A stretch of 60,000 bases of DNA from Adiantum capillus-veneris (taxonomy: Eukaryota > Streptophyta > Polypodiopsida > Polypodiales > Pteridaceae): contig CM043955.1 in the NCBI GenBank assembly GCA_014529385.2, positions 151,564,140 through 151,624,139 of the forward strand. The letters are read 5' to 3'. Position 1 is the stretch's first letter, and every line of letters begins with the position of its first letter. Positions 28,283-38,749 of the stretch are shown in pieces. Below the pieces are notes generated by a model, which was not told where the DNA came from, made no database searches, and worked only from the letters and a program-made list of their open reading frames with translations. Made by a program: the position numbers and the translations under genes.

Positions 28283-28311
28283 AAAAACTCAGATCTGAGA
28301 TCTGAGTTTTT
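28283..28311. repeat. Near-perfect palindrome inside the CACTA right end
   Basis: Arms AAAAACTCAGATCT and AGATCTGAGTTTTT (14 bp each) around a single G. It lies 59 bp from the terminal repeat. It could extrude as a hairpin, but no function is shown. Confidence 0.9.
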
Positions 28312-28373
28312 GGGCGCTCTCCGGAATTATTTTTTTTGAGCGTCGCTAATATGAATAGCCTCTTGTAGTGTAA

Positions 28374-28925
28374 TGCTCCGACTACATTCAATAGATTGAT
28401 GCAAGATATTTTTAGGCCGTACCTAGACGATTTTTTCCTTGTCTCCTTTGATTATATTCTAATTCTACGCAAAGGATGAAGAAGAAAATGAAGACCACCT
28501 GAGAAATGTGTTGAATGTTCTTTAAGAACACAAGCTATATGCAAAGATAAGAAAGTGTTTATTTTTCACTCCAAGGATTGAGTATTTAGGATTTTTTGTT
28601 TTGCATGAAGGAATCTCAGTGGACCCTGATAAATTTCAAGGCCTCAGCCATCAAATGCAAGTGAGCGAAGATTCTTGGGAATCACATGATGGTATAGAAT
28701 CTTTATAGAGGATTCTGCAGTGATTGCTTCACCCTTGACTGACCTTCTGAGAAAAGGAGTGAAGGGAAGCTAGGAATCACTACACCAAAAAATATCTGAC
28801 CAACTTAAGCAGTATGTGAATACAACACCATGCCTAAAGCTACCAGACTTCAACCAGGCCTTTGAAGTTGTCACCAATGGTAGTGGAATAGCAGTTGGAG
28901 GATATTAGTTCAAAAAGGCAGACCA
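28374..28925 (+). pseudogene. Gypsy reverse transcriptase 3' half and start of RNase H
   Basis: Resumes at APTTFNRLMQDIFRPYLDDF, loses the YxDD box by substitution (VSFDYIL), and continues with ENEDHLRNVLNVL, IEYLGFFV and an RNase H start (FEVVTNGSGIAVGGY). Sequence similarity stops at about 28925. Confidence 0.82.
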
Positions 28926-29078
28926 ATAGCTTTCACCTCACGTAGCTTGTCGTGCTTGCTGACTAAGGTGCTTGAGGTGCTTTATGACTAAGGTGCTTGA
29001 GAGGCTTGTTGTTTTTTAAAGTCAGTGTGAGCACTACAAAGGAGGGGGGAGCCCTAAAGCTAGGGACATGAGAGAGAA

Positions 29079-29116
<38 letters not shown>

Positions 29117-29367
29117 CAAGGCAAGCCCAAGACTCAAGAGGTAATAATGACACATGTCAAGCACCTACACATGCTACCCTCATGTAGTGCCTAGAGCCTA
29201 TTGGTTGACCTCTAAAGGGGTCCAATGAGAATTTGGTTTATCTAATTAACTGTTTAAAGAATTTTTCAAGCCCTCTCTCTCAAAGAGAAAAGGAGTACAC
29301 TTGTCCAAATGCTACCATGGTTACTTGATATGCACCATGCATGTGATTGGCAAGGCTTGCAGGGGTC
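28926..29367. other. Non-coding, with (CA)n run
   Basis: GACTAAGGTGCTTGAG is repeated twice (28961-28997). A (CA)n run spans about 29082-29112. No gene seen. Confidence 0.6.
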
Positions 29368-29710
29368 GCGGCCACTCCAAGTGTGGACCAACCCAAACTT
29401 GCCGTAATCACGACAAATAGCCTCGTTCAATCTTTAATCCTTGAAATAGTCCTCCAAAAAGAACCCTGTGGCCAAATAATTGGACCATAGAGCAACCGGA
29501 TAGCATGTTTTATGCATCTGCGAACATACCGATCATTAGAGATTAAAACCCAATCTTTGACCTGATAATTGCCACGTTTGGCAAACACATCATGATCAAG
29601 CTTGCCACTATCGGCATCTGGTATTGACTTCACCACCTCGACCTATATCTGCATGGCTCCATACCAATGCAAGAACCATTCTATTAGAGCGACATAACTT
29701 TGTTGCACCA
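29368..29710 (-). repeat. Truncated 3' LTR of the minus-strand gypsy element
   Basis: Starts (minus strand) TGGTGCAACAAAGTTATGTC and matches 36783-36441. Similarity stops at 29368, so about 1.5 kb of the LTR is missing. The apparent frame at 29427-29636 lies in the LTR and has its twin at 36527-36817, so it is not an independent gene. Confidence 0.9.
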
Positions 29711-30135
29711 TCATTGCCCAACCCACTGGTTGAACATTTATGTTCAACCAATGAAAGCTCTTATTATTCAAAATTGTAAACCTGCTAACACTATGCAAAG
29801 ATGAAATAAAGTCATATGTACAAAGTTTTATCTATGTCTTTTTGCTATCTTGGACTGCACCCTTAAGTGGGATGCCCAACCCCTTCAACAAGAACCTGAT
29901 GAACATCAGGCTTGAGAGCTCTGTCGAAATAGAGCTTGAGACGAACTCCATTTACCTTGTGTCGAAGGAGCTTACCATTGGACCGCTCTAACTCATAAAT
30001 ACCATTAGGGAAAGCTTCAGAAATTTTGTAGGGCCCAATCCACTTCTTCTTGAACTTTTTCTAGAATGTGAAATCAAGGTAGCTCTCGTACTTCATAACC
30101 AAATCCCCTTCTTGTAGCTCCTTTTTTGGCAATCT

Positions 30136-31336
30136 TTAATTGAACTTCGCCACACATTTCTCTCTTTGTTGCACATGGAAATCTGCTGCAGCCTCTCGAT
30201 CCATCTTCAAAGTCTCCAATTGTGTGATCCTGTCTTGCAAAACATCTCTTTGATTCACATTAGCTCGCCATAAACCTTTTAATGCCCATAGTTGGATGTG
30301 TACAGGTAAGACTGGTTCTTTTCCAAACACCAATTCGTAGGGAGTGAAATGGGTGGCCACTTTATAAGAAGTTCGGTAGGCCCATAAGCATTTATCAGGA
30401 TTCCCCTCCCAATCTTCCACCTGTTTATAAATATACTTGGTGAGCATTTTAATGATTTGACAATTTGCACTCCAAACCATTACACTGTGGGTGATAGGGA
30501 GATGAGAATCTGTGTTGAATTCCCATCTTCTCTACCAAAGCACGTACTAGCTTACTGCGGAATCCTTGTCCTCTATCTGATGTCAAAACCCAAGGCACTC
30601 CAAACCGGCAGCAGATAGAATCAAATACAAACTGATCAACTGAAAGAGCATTTACCTCCTTGACCGCTTTAGCTTCTACCCATCTAGTGAGGTAGTCGAT
30701 AGCTACCAAGTTGTACTCTTTTCCACTTGTAGACTTGGGAAGCGGGCCAAAAGCGTCCAATCCCCAATTTTTGAATGCATTTTGGGCCAAGATAGTCCCT
30801 TGTGACTCTGCTACTAAACGCCGCTCACCCATAACTTGACATTCGTGACACGTCTTACACGAGTAATGAACATCCCGTACAAGAGATGGCCACCAAAAAC
30901 CTGCTTTGAGAATACGAAAGAGTACCTGATCTTTACCTTGATGCCCACTTTCTTCATGACATTGTGTCAAAACCATGCCGATCTCCTCCTTGTAGAGAAC
31001 TCTCCTCAATACTCCATCTTTGCCGTATACCATAAGGTCTTCACCTATCAAAGTGAACCTGCTAGCCTTTTGGGTAATCCTTTTCCTCTGTAGCTTGGAC
31101 ATGCCTGCGGGACCTTGACTTGTGCTCAAAAAATCATCAACATCTTTTAGTGTTTCCCTACCTGCATAGCTGGCTGGCGTGACATATTGACCTACCACGT
31201 GCATCTGTACCCGGCTGGCTAACTGGTCAGCTTCTTGATTTTGCTCCCTCCTAACATGCTTGAATTGCACCACTTCAAAAAACTTCAATAACTTTTTAAC
31301 AGAAAAAAACCAATGCTTGAGAGAGTCCCTCTTCAC
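30136..31336 (-). pseudogene. Gypsy integrase
   Basis: A 295-codon frame (31336-30449) shows the HHCC finger (CHEESGHQGKDQ ... SCKTCHEC), then the core with NWGLDAFGPLP, LTSDRGQGF and HPQCNGLEC, so all three acidic positions remain although the last motif is altered. The C-terminal part continues in another frame (30480-30136) with CLWAYRTSYKVATHFTPYEL. Integrase would insert the cDNA. Confidence 0.9.
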
Positions 31337-31386
31337 CTGCCATTTCCCTAAGAGCTATTTGATAACCAAAAGAGCATCTCCCTTCA

Positions 31387-32211
31387 CTATGAGTCTGGAT
31401 ATCCCAAACTCGATACACTACTTAAGACCCAAGTGGAGAACCAAGTACTCTGCCTTGTTGTTTGTATGCACATCCTCCAAATCATAAGCTTTTGAAAAAA
31501 TAGTGATACCTTGTGGATCATGTATAACGATCCCGCCTCCGGCTTTTTGGATAATTCTCTCACCATTGAACCACATGACAAAAGCTTCTTTTAGATCCGG
31601 TTCATCGTTTGCCTCTTCTCGAACCACCCTGGGATACACTGGCAAATCTACACCCTTATTTACCAACACGTCTGTGAGATGTGACCTGCAAGTGTGATCA
31701 ATTTTAAACTCAAAATCAAACTCCTGTAACTCTAGCACCCACTTCATAATGCGCCTCCCTGGTCATAGGTGAAGCACCACTTCAGGTAATAAATTGTTAG
31801 AAGTAAGCACTTAAAACTTGCGAACGATTAAATGCACTTTGAACTTCCTGCAAGCAAACACTAGTGTCATCACCCACTACTCAGCCTTTGTGTAAGACAT
31901 CTCTTCTGGACTGATAACCCGACTCTCAAAGTAGACAGGTTTGTAGCACCACCCTACCTTTTGTAGTAGGACTGCACCAATTGCAACTATACCCACTGTC
32001 ATAGAAACATAAAAATCATCCTCACGATTGGGAGGACAACAGTAGGCAATTGACATAAGATTTCTTTAACCCTGTCAAAAGCTGCCTGTGTGTCTTCATT
32101 CCACTGAAAGCCATGAACCTGTTGACTTATTTTTTGAAGAGGGTATACATACTGTGAAAGCATCCAAAAGAAGCGAGAGAGGTACTTCAATTTATGCACA
32201 AATGATGCCAA
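31387..32211 (-). pseudogene. Gypsy RNase H and second RNase H-like domain
   Basis: The end of a conventional gypsy RT/RNase H (KLKYLSRF...QWNEDTQAAFDRVKEIL, 32211-31999) is followed by FEFKIDHTCRSHLTDVLVNK. A second RNase HI-type domain then begins at AFVMWFNGE (about 31580) with GGGIVIHDP and NNKAEYLVLHLGLK. It continues past a stop into EQNQEADQLAS (about 31235), inside the integrase frame. The usual catalytic Asp of the first strand reads Asn here (WFNG for F-D-G). Confidence 0.82.
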
Positions 32212-32420
32212 ACCTGTAGCACTTTTGGGGGCTCCATCAACACAAGAGCCTTTACCTTGTCCGGATCCACTTCGATACCATTTTGTGAGACCACATGCCC
32301 TAGCAAGTGAGCTCGAGGTTGAGCTAACTTACACTTTTTGGGATTCAATTGCCCACCCGCTTCATCTAGTCAATGAAAACATAACATTAACTTTGACAAA
32401 TGATCATTCCTAGAGCTGTA

Positions 32421-33040
32421 TCACCCTATGTCATCCATGAAAACTCTGATAAACTTACCAAGGTAGGGACCAAAGACTTTATTCATCCAATCTTGAAAAG
32501 TTGCATAAGCATTCACCAAGCCGAAGGGCATTCTGCGATAAGCAAAACAGCCCCATGGCAAAATGAAAGTGGTTTTCAAATGGTCTTCAAGTGCAATGCC
32601 TATCTGGAAGTATCCAAAGAAGTTGTCCATAATAGAGTATTGTTTGTGACCTGCAACTTGATTTAAAATTTCATCCTGAAAGGGTAAAGGATAATAGTTC
32701 CTCTTGGTTGCAGCATTTAAAGGCTTATAATCAACACACACTCACCATTTTCCGTTCTTCTTAGGTGTCATGACAACCGGGGAGACCCATTCAGATTTTT
32801 GCACGGGATAGATAATACCTGCATCCAATAGCTTGTTGATTTCCTGCGAGAGAGCTTCCTGCTGAATTTTCCCTAACCTCCTTAGCTTTTGCGCCTTTGA
32901 TTTATGCCCCTCCTTGAGTATGATCCTATGTTCGACTTCCTTGGCACCTTGCAAATCTTTATACTCAGTGGCAAACAAATTAGGATAGGATGCACAGAGT
33001 TGCACATATAAAATAGAGTTATTGATAGTAACCCCAAAGA
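32421..33040 (-). pseudogene. Gypsy reverse transcriptase
   Basis: Begins EVEHRIILKEGHKSKAQKLR, then SEWVSPVVMTPKKNGKW, a stop at about 32742, CVDYKPLNAATKRNYYPLPF, GCFAYRRMPFGLVNAYATF and the catalytic VFMDDI (about 32430). The order and spacing are those of gypsy RT. The stop and the frameshift after MDD inactivate it. Confidence 0.9.
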
Positions 33041-33938
33041 GATCAGCATCAACATGGAGGAGATCGTCATCACTCTTTCCCTCTTCTATATCTTTGTAGC
33101 CTTCATCATAGGTTGACTCCGTTTCGTATTTGTAGCTTGTTGTAGAATCATCTCCCTCATCCTTTGCCATGGGATGAGAGCAACTTTCCCTCGTCCGTAG
33201 ATCAAGCATCACCTGTCTATCATTCTCTTTATCAAATAAAGTAAATACCCCTTTTCCCCAATCCTGCTTGGACCCCATTGCATGAAGCCATGGTCTACCC
33301 AATATGATAGGGTAAGCATTGTCACCAGTACCTTTCATAACAAAAAAATCATTAAGGCATTCAACACCCATAATCTTTACTTTCACATCCTGTGCTATGC
33401 CCAAACACCTGGCCTTGGTATGGTTGGACATCCTCATTCGCACATTAGATCTTACCATTGCTTTAACTCTTGCATCCTTCATGGCGGATTCGGTCATGAC
33501 ACACACTTGGGCCCCTCCATCAATGTATGCATGTACCTGCATCTTCTTTTCAATAAGAGCATCAACAAGTGGAAGCACATCCGCTGGACTCCCAACCCTC
33601 AATGCTAGATTCCCCACAGTATGCACTCTTGTTTTGTCCCGTGGAAGCCTGGTGCTAGCACTAGTAGACCACTGACGTCGCAATTTAGGATTAAAGGCAA
33701 GCAGCTGACCGAAAGTAATATTAGCCTTTTGGTTCTTGACATCACTCACCAAGTCATATTCGGAATGATCCCTTCCAATTTGGTAGTCGGATTGCTTGAT
33801 TTTACGCCTCCCTTCTTCTTTTTCTCGTCTCTGCCTGCTCTCTATCTTCGTCGATTTTCCCTTTGCCTTTGCGAGCTTTAGTCTCCTGCTCTGTCTCCAT
33901 CTCTCTTCCTTCACGTGCTCTCTTGTTGGCCAAAACAT
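33040..33938 (-). pseudogene. Gypsy protease and linker
   Basis: In the 398-codon frame from 33938, the protease active site reads AYIDGGAQVCVMTE (Asp codon at 33521-33519). Gly stands where Ser or Thr is usual. The second signature is YPIILGRPWLHAMGS at about residue 213. An acidic linker leads into RT. The N-terminal 70 residues are strongly basic and belong to gag. Confidence 0.85.
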
Positions 33939-34930
33939 CCACTACCTGCTCATCTACTCCAATTATATTAACACAATGAACTTCTTCATTACCTTGAGGA
34001 GTGGGAGGCACAGGATTGTCAGACTGCTGATCTCTTTCCCATTGAATTGCCCTTGTCCTCTCCATCTTCCGAATAGTGGGTACATACCTCCTCTTTCCCT
34101 TGGTGGATGTGGGCAATCCGGTGCGTAGTGTCCTTCTTCGCCGCAAATATAGCAATTGCCTAGCTCTTCCTCTACCCACTCTTTGCTGCCCTCTGTCCAT
34201 CACACTCAAATGAAGCTCTTGCATTTGTTCCGATAAATCTTCAACAGTACGTACCCAGTGTTGAGCAATAGCTGCCACTCCACAATTTGCTTGATCCTCT
34301 GCACGAACCTCACCTTGAGGGCTTGGTGGCTTCTCGTATCCCATCATACCTTGTTCGATCTTCTTCTTGATCCTCCTGCTCTTTGCTCGAGCAATTGCTA
34401 CAGCACCGTTGTAGTTCTCGGGGCTTTTAAAATCCACCTATGCTCATACCTTGGGATGTAGGCATGACATAAATTTGTCCATCTTGAAAAAGTCGCCGTT
34501 GGCGAATTGCATTAATGTGGCTAATTCTGCCCAACATTCTTCAAACCGATTAAGAAAAACATTAAAATCTTCACTTACATCTTGCCTGAGAGCTTTTAAC
34601 TTCGCGTCCATATCCATAGGTGATACTTCTTTTCGAAAATGTTGTAAGAAACTGGCCGATAGAGCCGGCTAGACCTGTCGTGGCTCACCATGCAATGTAT
34701 CAGACCATGCTTTTTCCTTGCGTTGTAACACCAATGGTATAGTGTCCATCTTGCTATCTTCATTAGGCATCCACAATGATAGCATGTATAATTCAAAGTC
34801 TGCAATCCAATCAACTGGATCCTCCTCACCTGTGAAAATAGGGCCATAGCTTCGAGAAGCCGTGTTATCCTTCGGTTGATCTTTACACTGTCTTCTTCAA
34901 AGCGATCAGCGAGTCCTCCGTGGGGGCACC
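33802..34930 (-). pseudogene. Gypsy gag
   Basis: Frames 34973-34596 and 34437-33802 follow the primer site directly. They are rich in Lys, Arg, Glu and Gln and occupy the gag position, but I see no clear CCHC knuckle. Frame overlap with the protease frame shows a shift near 33900. Confidence 0.6.
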
Positions 34931-34931
34931 A
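34919..34931 (-). promoter_or_regulatory. Probable primer binding site
   Basis: On the minus strand TGGTGCCCCCACG follows the LTR end (CA) after one base. I cannot name the tRNA it would pair with. Confidence 0.6.
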
Positions 34932-34932
34932 C

Positions 34933-35334
34933 TGATGGAATGGGGGAAATGAGAACACATAGTACACAAACAAGATGCCTCTCTATAGCCCAGCAGATAT
35001 CCAACACCCAAACCACTCGGATAGACTCACACACACTGTATTTTCTGTATGGCTTTACTAGTAAGCTCATAATTTGCACAATTCACGACTACCCACCTAG
35101 TTATATGCACCTTAACAACACAAACTCGCCAATAGCTCAACACATAGCACACACCTCAAGCAATAGAACATAGCGGCAATCATTCCCTCCCATCTCTTGC
35201 TCTCTCTTGCACTCACACATGCTATCTCTCTCAAGCAATAGAACATAGGGGCAATCATTCCCTCCCACCTCAAGCAATAGAACATAGCGGCAATCATTCC
35301 CTCCCATCTCTTGCTCTCTCTTGCACTCACACAT

Positions 35335-35403
<69 letters not shown>

Positions 35404-36783
35404 CTATACAAAAACTCCAAGGGTCCACACACAACCCCCGAGCTTTGAGAACAAAGGAAGATGCCAAGACACAATAGATGGAATGGGTAGAATAATGAGC
35501 TTTTGATTAGAGTTAGGATAGTCTTTAATGCGACATACACAGATACGATCGAGGTCGGCCCCTTTAAGCTTACAAAGTAATCTCAAAAAAACATGAAACA
35601 TAGATATCCGCCATTGATGTGGAGCTTGAATTTGAGTAACTCATGGTCTAGGTTTCCTTCTGCTTTGGAACACCAATTGCCTCCCACTTGAAGCCTTTAT
35701 TTCCGAATCCGAGCAAGAAACCCCTCCTATGGCAGTTACTTCAACAACCTCTGCAACCCTCCTTGCCTTGTTGCTTTCTATAGCACCACTCCCAGCGAGA
35801 TGGTCCCTCAACCTCCTCCTACTGATGGCGGCCCTGTGCACAATCGACCTCCCTTTAGCCCTCTCTGGCGAAAATTCCTTCAGCCTCCAATCCCTTTCTT
35901 TGTCACCCCTTGGCTTACCTGCCCTTGGCGGCACCTGCAGCGCGTGTTCAATATCCTATTCCTCGTTGATGGCTTCTGGTGGCCCCTCAGGCTGCCCTGG
36001 CTTCTCCCCTTTACTGTAGCGCTACTTACTAGCTGCCAAGGGGATGGCTCCACTCCGGCCACCTTTCTCAGCCAGTGCCCTCCTCGTTGATGGCTTTTTT
36101 TCAGCCCTTCGGACTTAACTCAATCCGCTTGCCCCTCGTTCTCACTCCCTTGCATGGCGGATTCCCTTGCCTCTGACCACGTACTTGGCAACCTCCCCAC
36201 CTGGTGCCACTTTCCTCCTCTTCTCACGTGCTGTGGACCACTTCCCCCCTGCATGAAAACACCACAGATGGCACCACCTCCTTCCTGGCGTTCCCACCCA
36301 AGGACGATTGCAATCCAAAGCACTGCCAAACGGGTATAAATCAAGGTCGTAGTAGCCGAGTCCGAATACTCCCGGCTTCAAGTAGCCCTAGCCACCCCTT
36401 TAGAGCCGCACTTCAATCGCTCTGTCATTTGCCGATAGTGGCGGCCACTCCAAGTGTGGACCACCCCAAACTTGCCATAATCACGACAAATAGCCTCGTT
36501 CAATCTTTAATCCTTGAAACAGTTCTTCAAAAAGAACCCCGTGGCCAAATAATTGGACCATAGAGCAACCGAATAGCATGTTTTATGCATCTACGACCAT
36601 ACCAATCATTAGAGATTAAAACCCAATCTTTGACCTGATAATTGCCACGTTTGGCATACACATCATGATCAAGATTGCCGCTACCGGCATCTGGTATTGA
36701 CTTCACCGCCTCGACCTGTATCTGCATGACCCCGTACCAATGCAAGAACCATTCTACTAGAGCGACATAACTTTGTCGCACCA
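34933..36783 (-). repeat. 5' LTR of the minus-strand gypsy element
   Basis: 1851 bp, TG at 36783 and CA at 34934-34933. It contains a (CT)n run (35339-35402), two full and one short copy of a unit containing AATAGAACATAG(C/G)GGCAATC (35165-35340), and a G+C-rich block at about 35640-36440 that contrasts with the AT-rich surroundings. Frames over the GC-rich block have no recognised domain. Confidence 0.8.
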
Positions 36784-36863
36784 ACGCCACACTCTTTAGA
36801 GTAATTGTAGCACCCAAATGGAGTACTTACATTATCAAGTACTTAAAAACCAAGTCATTATCG

Positions 36864-37603
36864 GTGGAGGGATTAAGTAACGCACGGATGAAAACTATTG
36901 AAGAGGAAGCAAAACACTATGTGTTGATGTTGAATCAACAGTACCGATGGGGAAAAGACAACAAATTGAGATTGTGTGCTACTGAGGGCAAATATTTTTC
37001 TATCCTAGAACAAGCACACGCAGGCCAATTAGGTGGACATTTTTTGGATGACAAAATAACAAAGTTGATACTTCTTGCAGGAATATGGTGGCCAACCATG
37101 TTCACAGATGCAGAAACATTGTAAAACAGTGTGATGAATGCCAATGCACTAAGGCACCTCTGTGGAGAGATGAAATTCCCTTACAATCGATAATAGGAGG
37201 TTGACTCTTTGCCAAGTGGGGCAAAGATTTTGTAGGGCCCATCATACCTCTTGCATACCGCACACACGCTCAATACATTATAGTAGCACCAGATTATTTG
37301 ACCAAATGGGAGGAAGAAAAAGCAACACAAAAAAATGATGCATGGATTACGACATAGTTCTTATTTGAGAACATCTTTACCAAACACGGCCTATCCATTG
37401 AGATTGTGAGCAATCAAGGAACCCACTCTGTGAACATTGTCATTAAAAGTTTACTCGATGAATTCATGGTGGTTCATTGCAAATCGGTCCCCTATCACCC
37501 CCAAGCTAACGGTCAAGCAGAGAGTACCAATAAAATCTTGTGCACGATGCTCACCAAAATAGCGAGTGACACAAACCCACCAAGTCTGGTAGCATTTGAC
37601 CTC
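36864..37603 (+). pseudogene. Gypsy integrase fragment, plus strand
   Basis: HHCC finger (QAHAGQLGGHFLDDK ... then C-x2-C after a frameshift near 37122), KDFVGP (first Asp), VSNQGTH (second acidic position Asn instead of Asp) and YHPQANGQAESTNK (Glu kept). Similarity stops at about 37603, immediately before the first palindrome of the repeat block. Confidence 0.85.
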
Positions 37604-37606
37604 AAA

Positions 37607-38680
37607 ACATGGATCGCGATCCATGTATCTATAAGAAAAATTCTAACAGATTTCAACATTTTACAATTAGTAGTCTTATACATGGGAAATATAGAGCAAA
37701 AGATATCAAAATAGTACATAAATGTTGATTTTGAAGTTTAGAGCATATGTGTGGGAAACCAAGGTGCTAAAGGAGAAACACTCAAAGTTTCTAAGTTTAT
37801 AAAATCTAGCTAAAAATGCTTTCAAAGTCCTTGAATCTGCTTGGCTAGATCTCCAACCTCAAATGGAATAAAAAAATAATGAAAATTGACAAGCAATTAG
37901 CTATAAGATGGCCCTTAGACACATTCATTAGAAGTCAAGGAAACATCAGTTGTTAACCAAGGGCAATGATTGAAAAGGGGTCCAAAACATGGATATGGTC
38001 AAAGTCCAAAAAACATGGCCATAAACTAGAAAAGTGAGTTAACTTGGAAAAAACACGTCCAAAGTTGAAAAAGTTTCACCAGTGTGCTAGGATGGACTAT
38101 AGGAACATGTGTGCCAAATGGCATTGCAAAACCCTACCCAACATGGATTGCGATCTATGTACCTTTTTCACCCAGCCAAGAACGAACGTCATTATCTGGT
38201 TTTGAACACCATACAATGTCCAGTCCTGAAGTATCAAGTCATCTGGATCTCAAAATCCCAACCAAAGGGATCAAATTCTCTAAGTCTGACAAATTTTCCA
38301 AATTTTGACCTAAGATCTTAACCAATGATCCAAACCCCAAAATTTTTGGACTGAAGCATCACCATGATGTGCCCTATCATGTGCTATCATCAAAATATGC
38401 TCCAACATGGATCATGATCCATGTACCTCAGAGCCAAATTTCATCTGTGATCTCTTGCCCTAGTGACTATAGTTGTCTTAGATGCACTGTTCAAGTTTGA
38501 TTTGGAGTAGTTTTGACAAAGTTATGCTCATTTCTCAATTTATGGTCAAAGTTTGCATTTTTTCCTCTTCTCAAAATCCTTTTGGTCATCTCCTAACCCT
38601 AAAAGTAGCTTGAAATTGGTCATAGGATGGCCCATAGGAAAGCACAAAAGGATTGGGGGGTTTTACCTTATGAGATCAAT
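37607..38680. repeat. Left block of palindrome-bearing repeats
   Basis: The 20-bp palindrome ACATGGATCGCGATCCATGT is at 37607-37626, with variants at 38141-38160 and 38405-38424. Spacings are 534 and 264 bp, so about two and one repeat lengths. The surrounding sequence has the same flavour as the right block (CAAAATTTTTGG, AAATTTTGACC pieces) but is more diverged. No gene. Confidence 0.75.
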
Positions 38681-38749
38681 GACATCTCATCAAATGAGAA
38701 GGCTCACATCACCTAATCAAGAGCTATAAGAAATACCAACAAATATCTT

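Larger units (their letters stand above)
22415..28370 (-). mobile_element. CACTA (En/Spm) DNA transposon
   Basis: Both ends carry the 12-bp inverted repeat CACTACAAGAGG. The element is flanked by TAA (22412-22414 and 28371-28373), the 3-bp duplication expected of CACTA elements. GTCGCTA-type subterminal repeats lie inside the left end. Minus-strand fragments match the plant CACTA transposase set. Length is 5956 bp. It inserted into a gypsy RT sequence. Confidence 0.96.
19467..28925 (+). mobile_element. Ty3/gypsy element split by a CACTA transposon
   Basis: Internal region from the PBS through gag, protease and RT to 22414, then resuming at 28374 and ending in early RNase H near 28925. If the CACTA element and one TAA are removed, the RT frame is continuous across the junction, which places both halves in one element. 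The 3' part (rest of RNase H, integrase, 3' LTR) is missing. The body is moderately decayed. Confidence 0.85.
29368..36783 (-). mobile_element. Ty3/gypsy element, two-RNase-H (Tat-like) type, minus strand
   Basis: On the minus strand: LTR (36783-34933), primer site, gag, protease, RT, RNase H, a second RNase H, integrase, then a truncated 3' LTR (29710-29368). A second, RNase HI-like domain before integrase is typical of the plant Tat group. The 343 bp of the 3' LTR that remain align with the first 343 bp of the 5' LTR without a length difference. Frames are broken by a moderate number of stops. Confidence 0.88.

Noticed and set aside
27742-28391. Open frames of 116-197 codons on both strands
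   Set aside because: Built from GT and CT repeats; the same DNA is open in all three forward frames, which is a simple-sequence effect.
29427-29636. Possible small gene, with a twin at 36527-36817
   Set aside because: Both lie in the LTR of the minus-strand gypsy element and differ only by LTR drift.
35641-36380. GC-rich overlapping frames as a host gene
   Set aside because: No known domain, frames overlap on both strands, no splice pattern that extends any of them convincingly.
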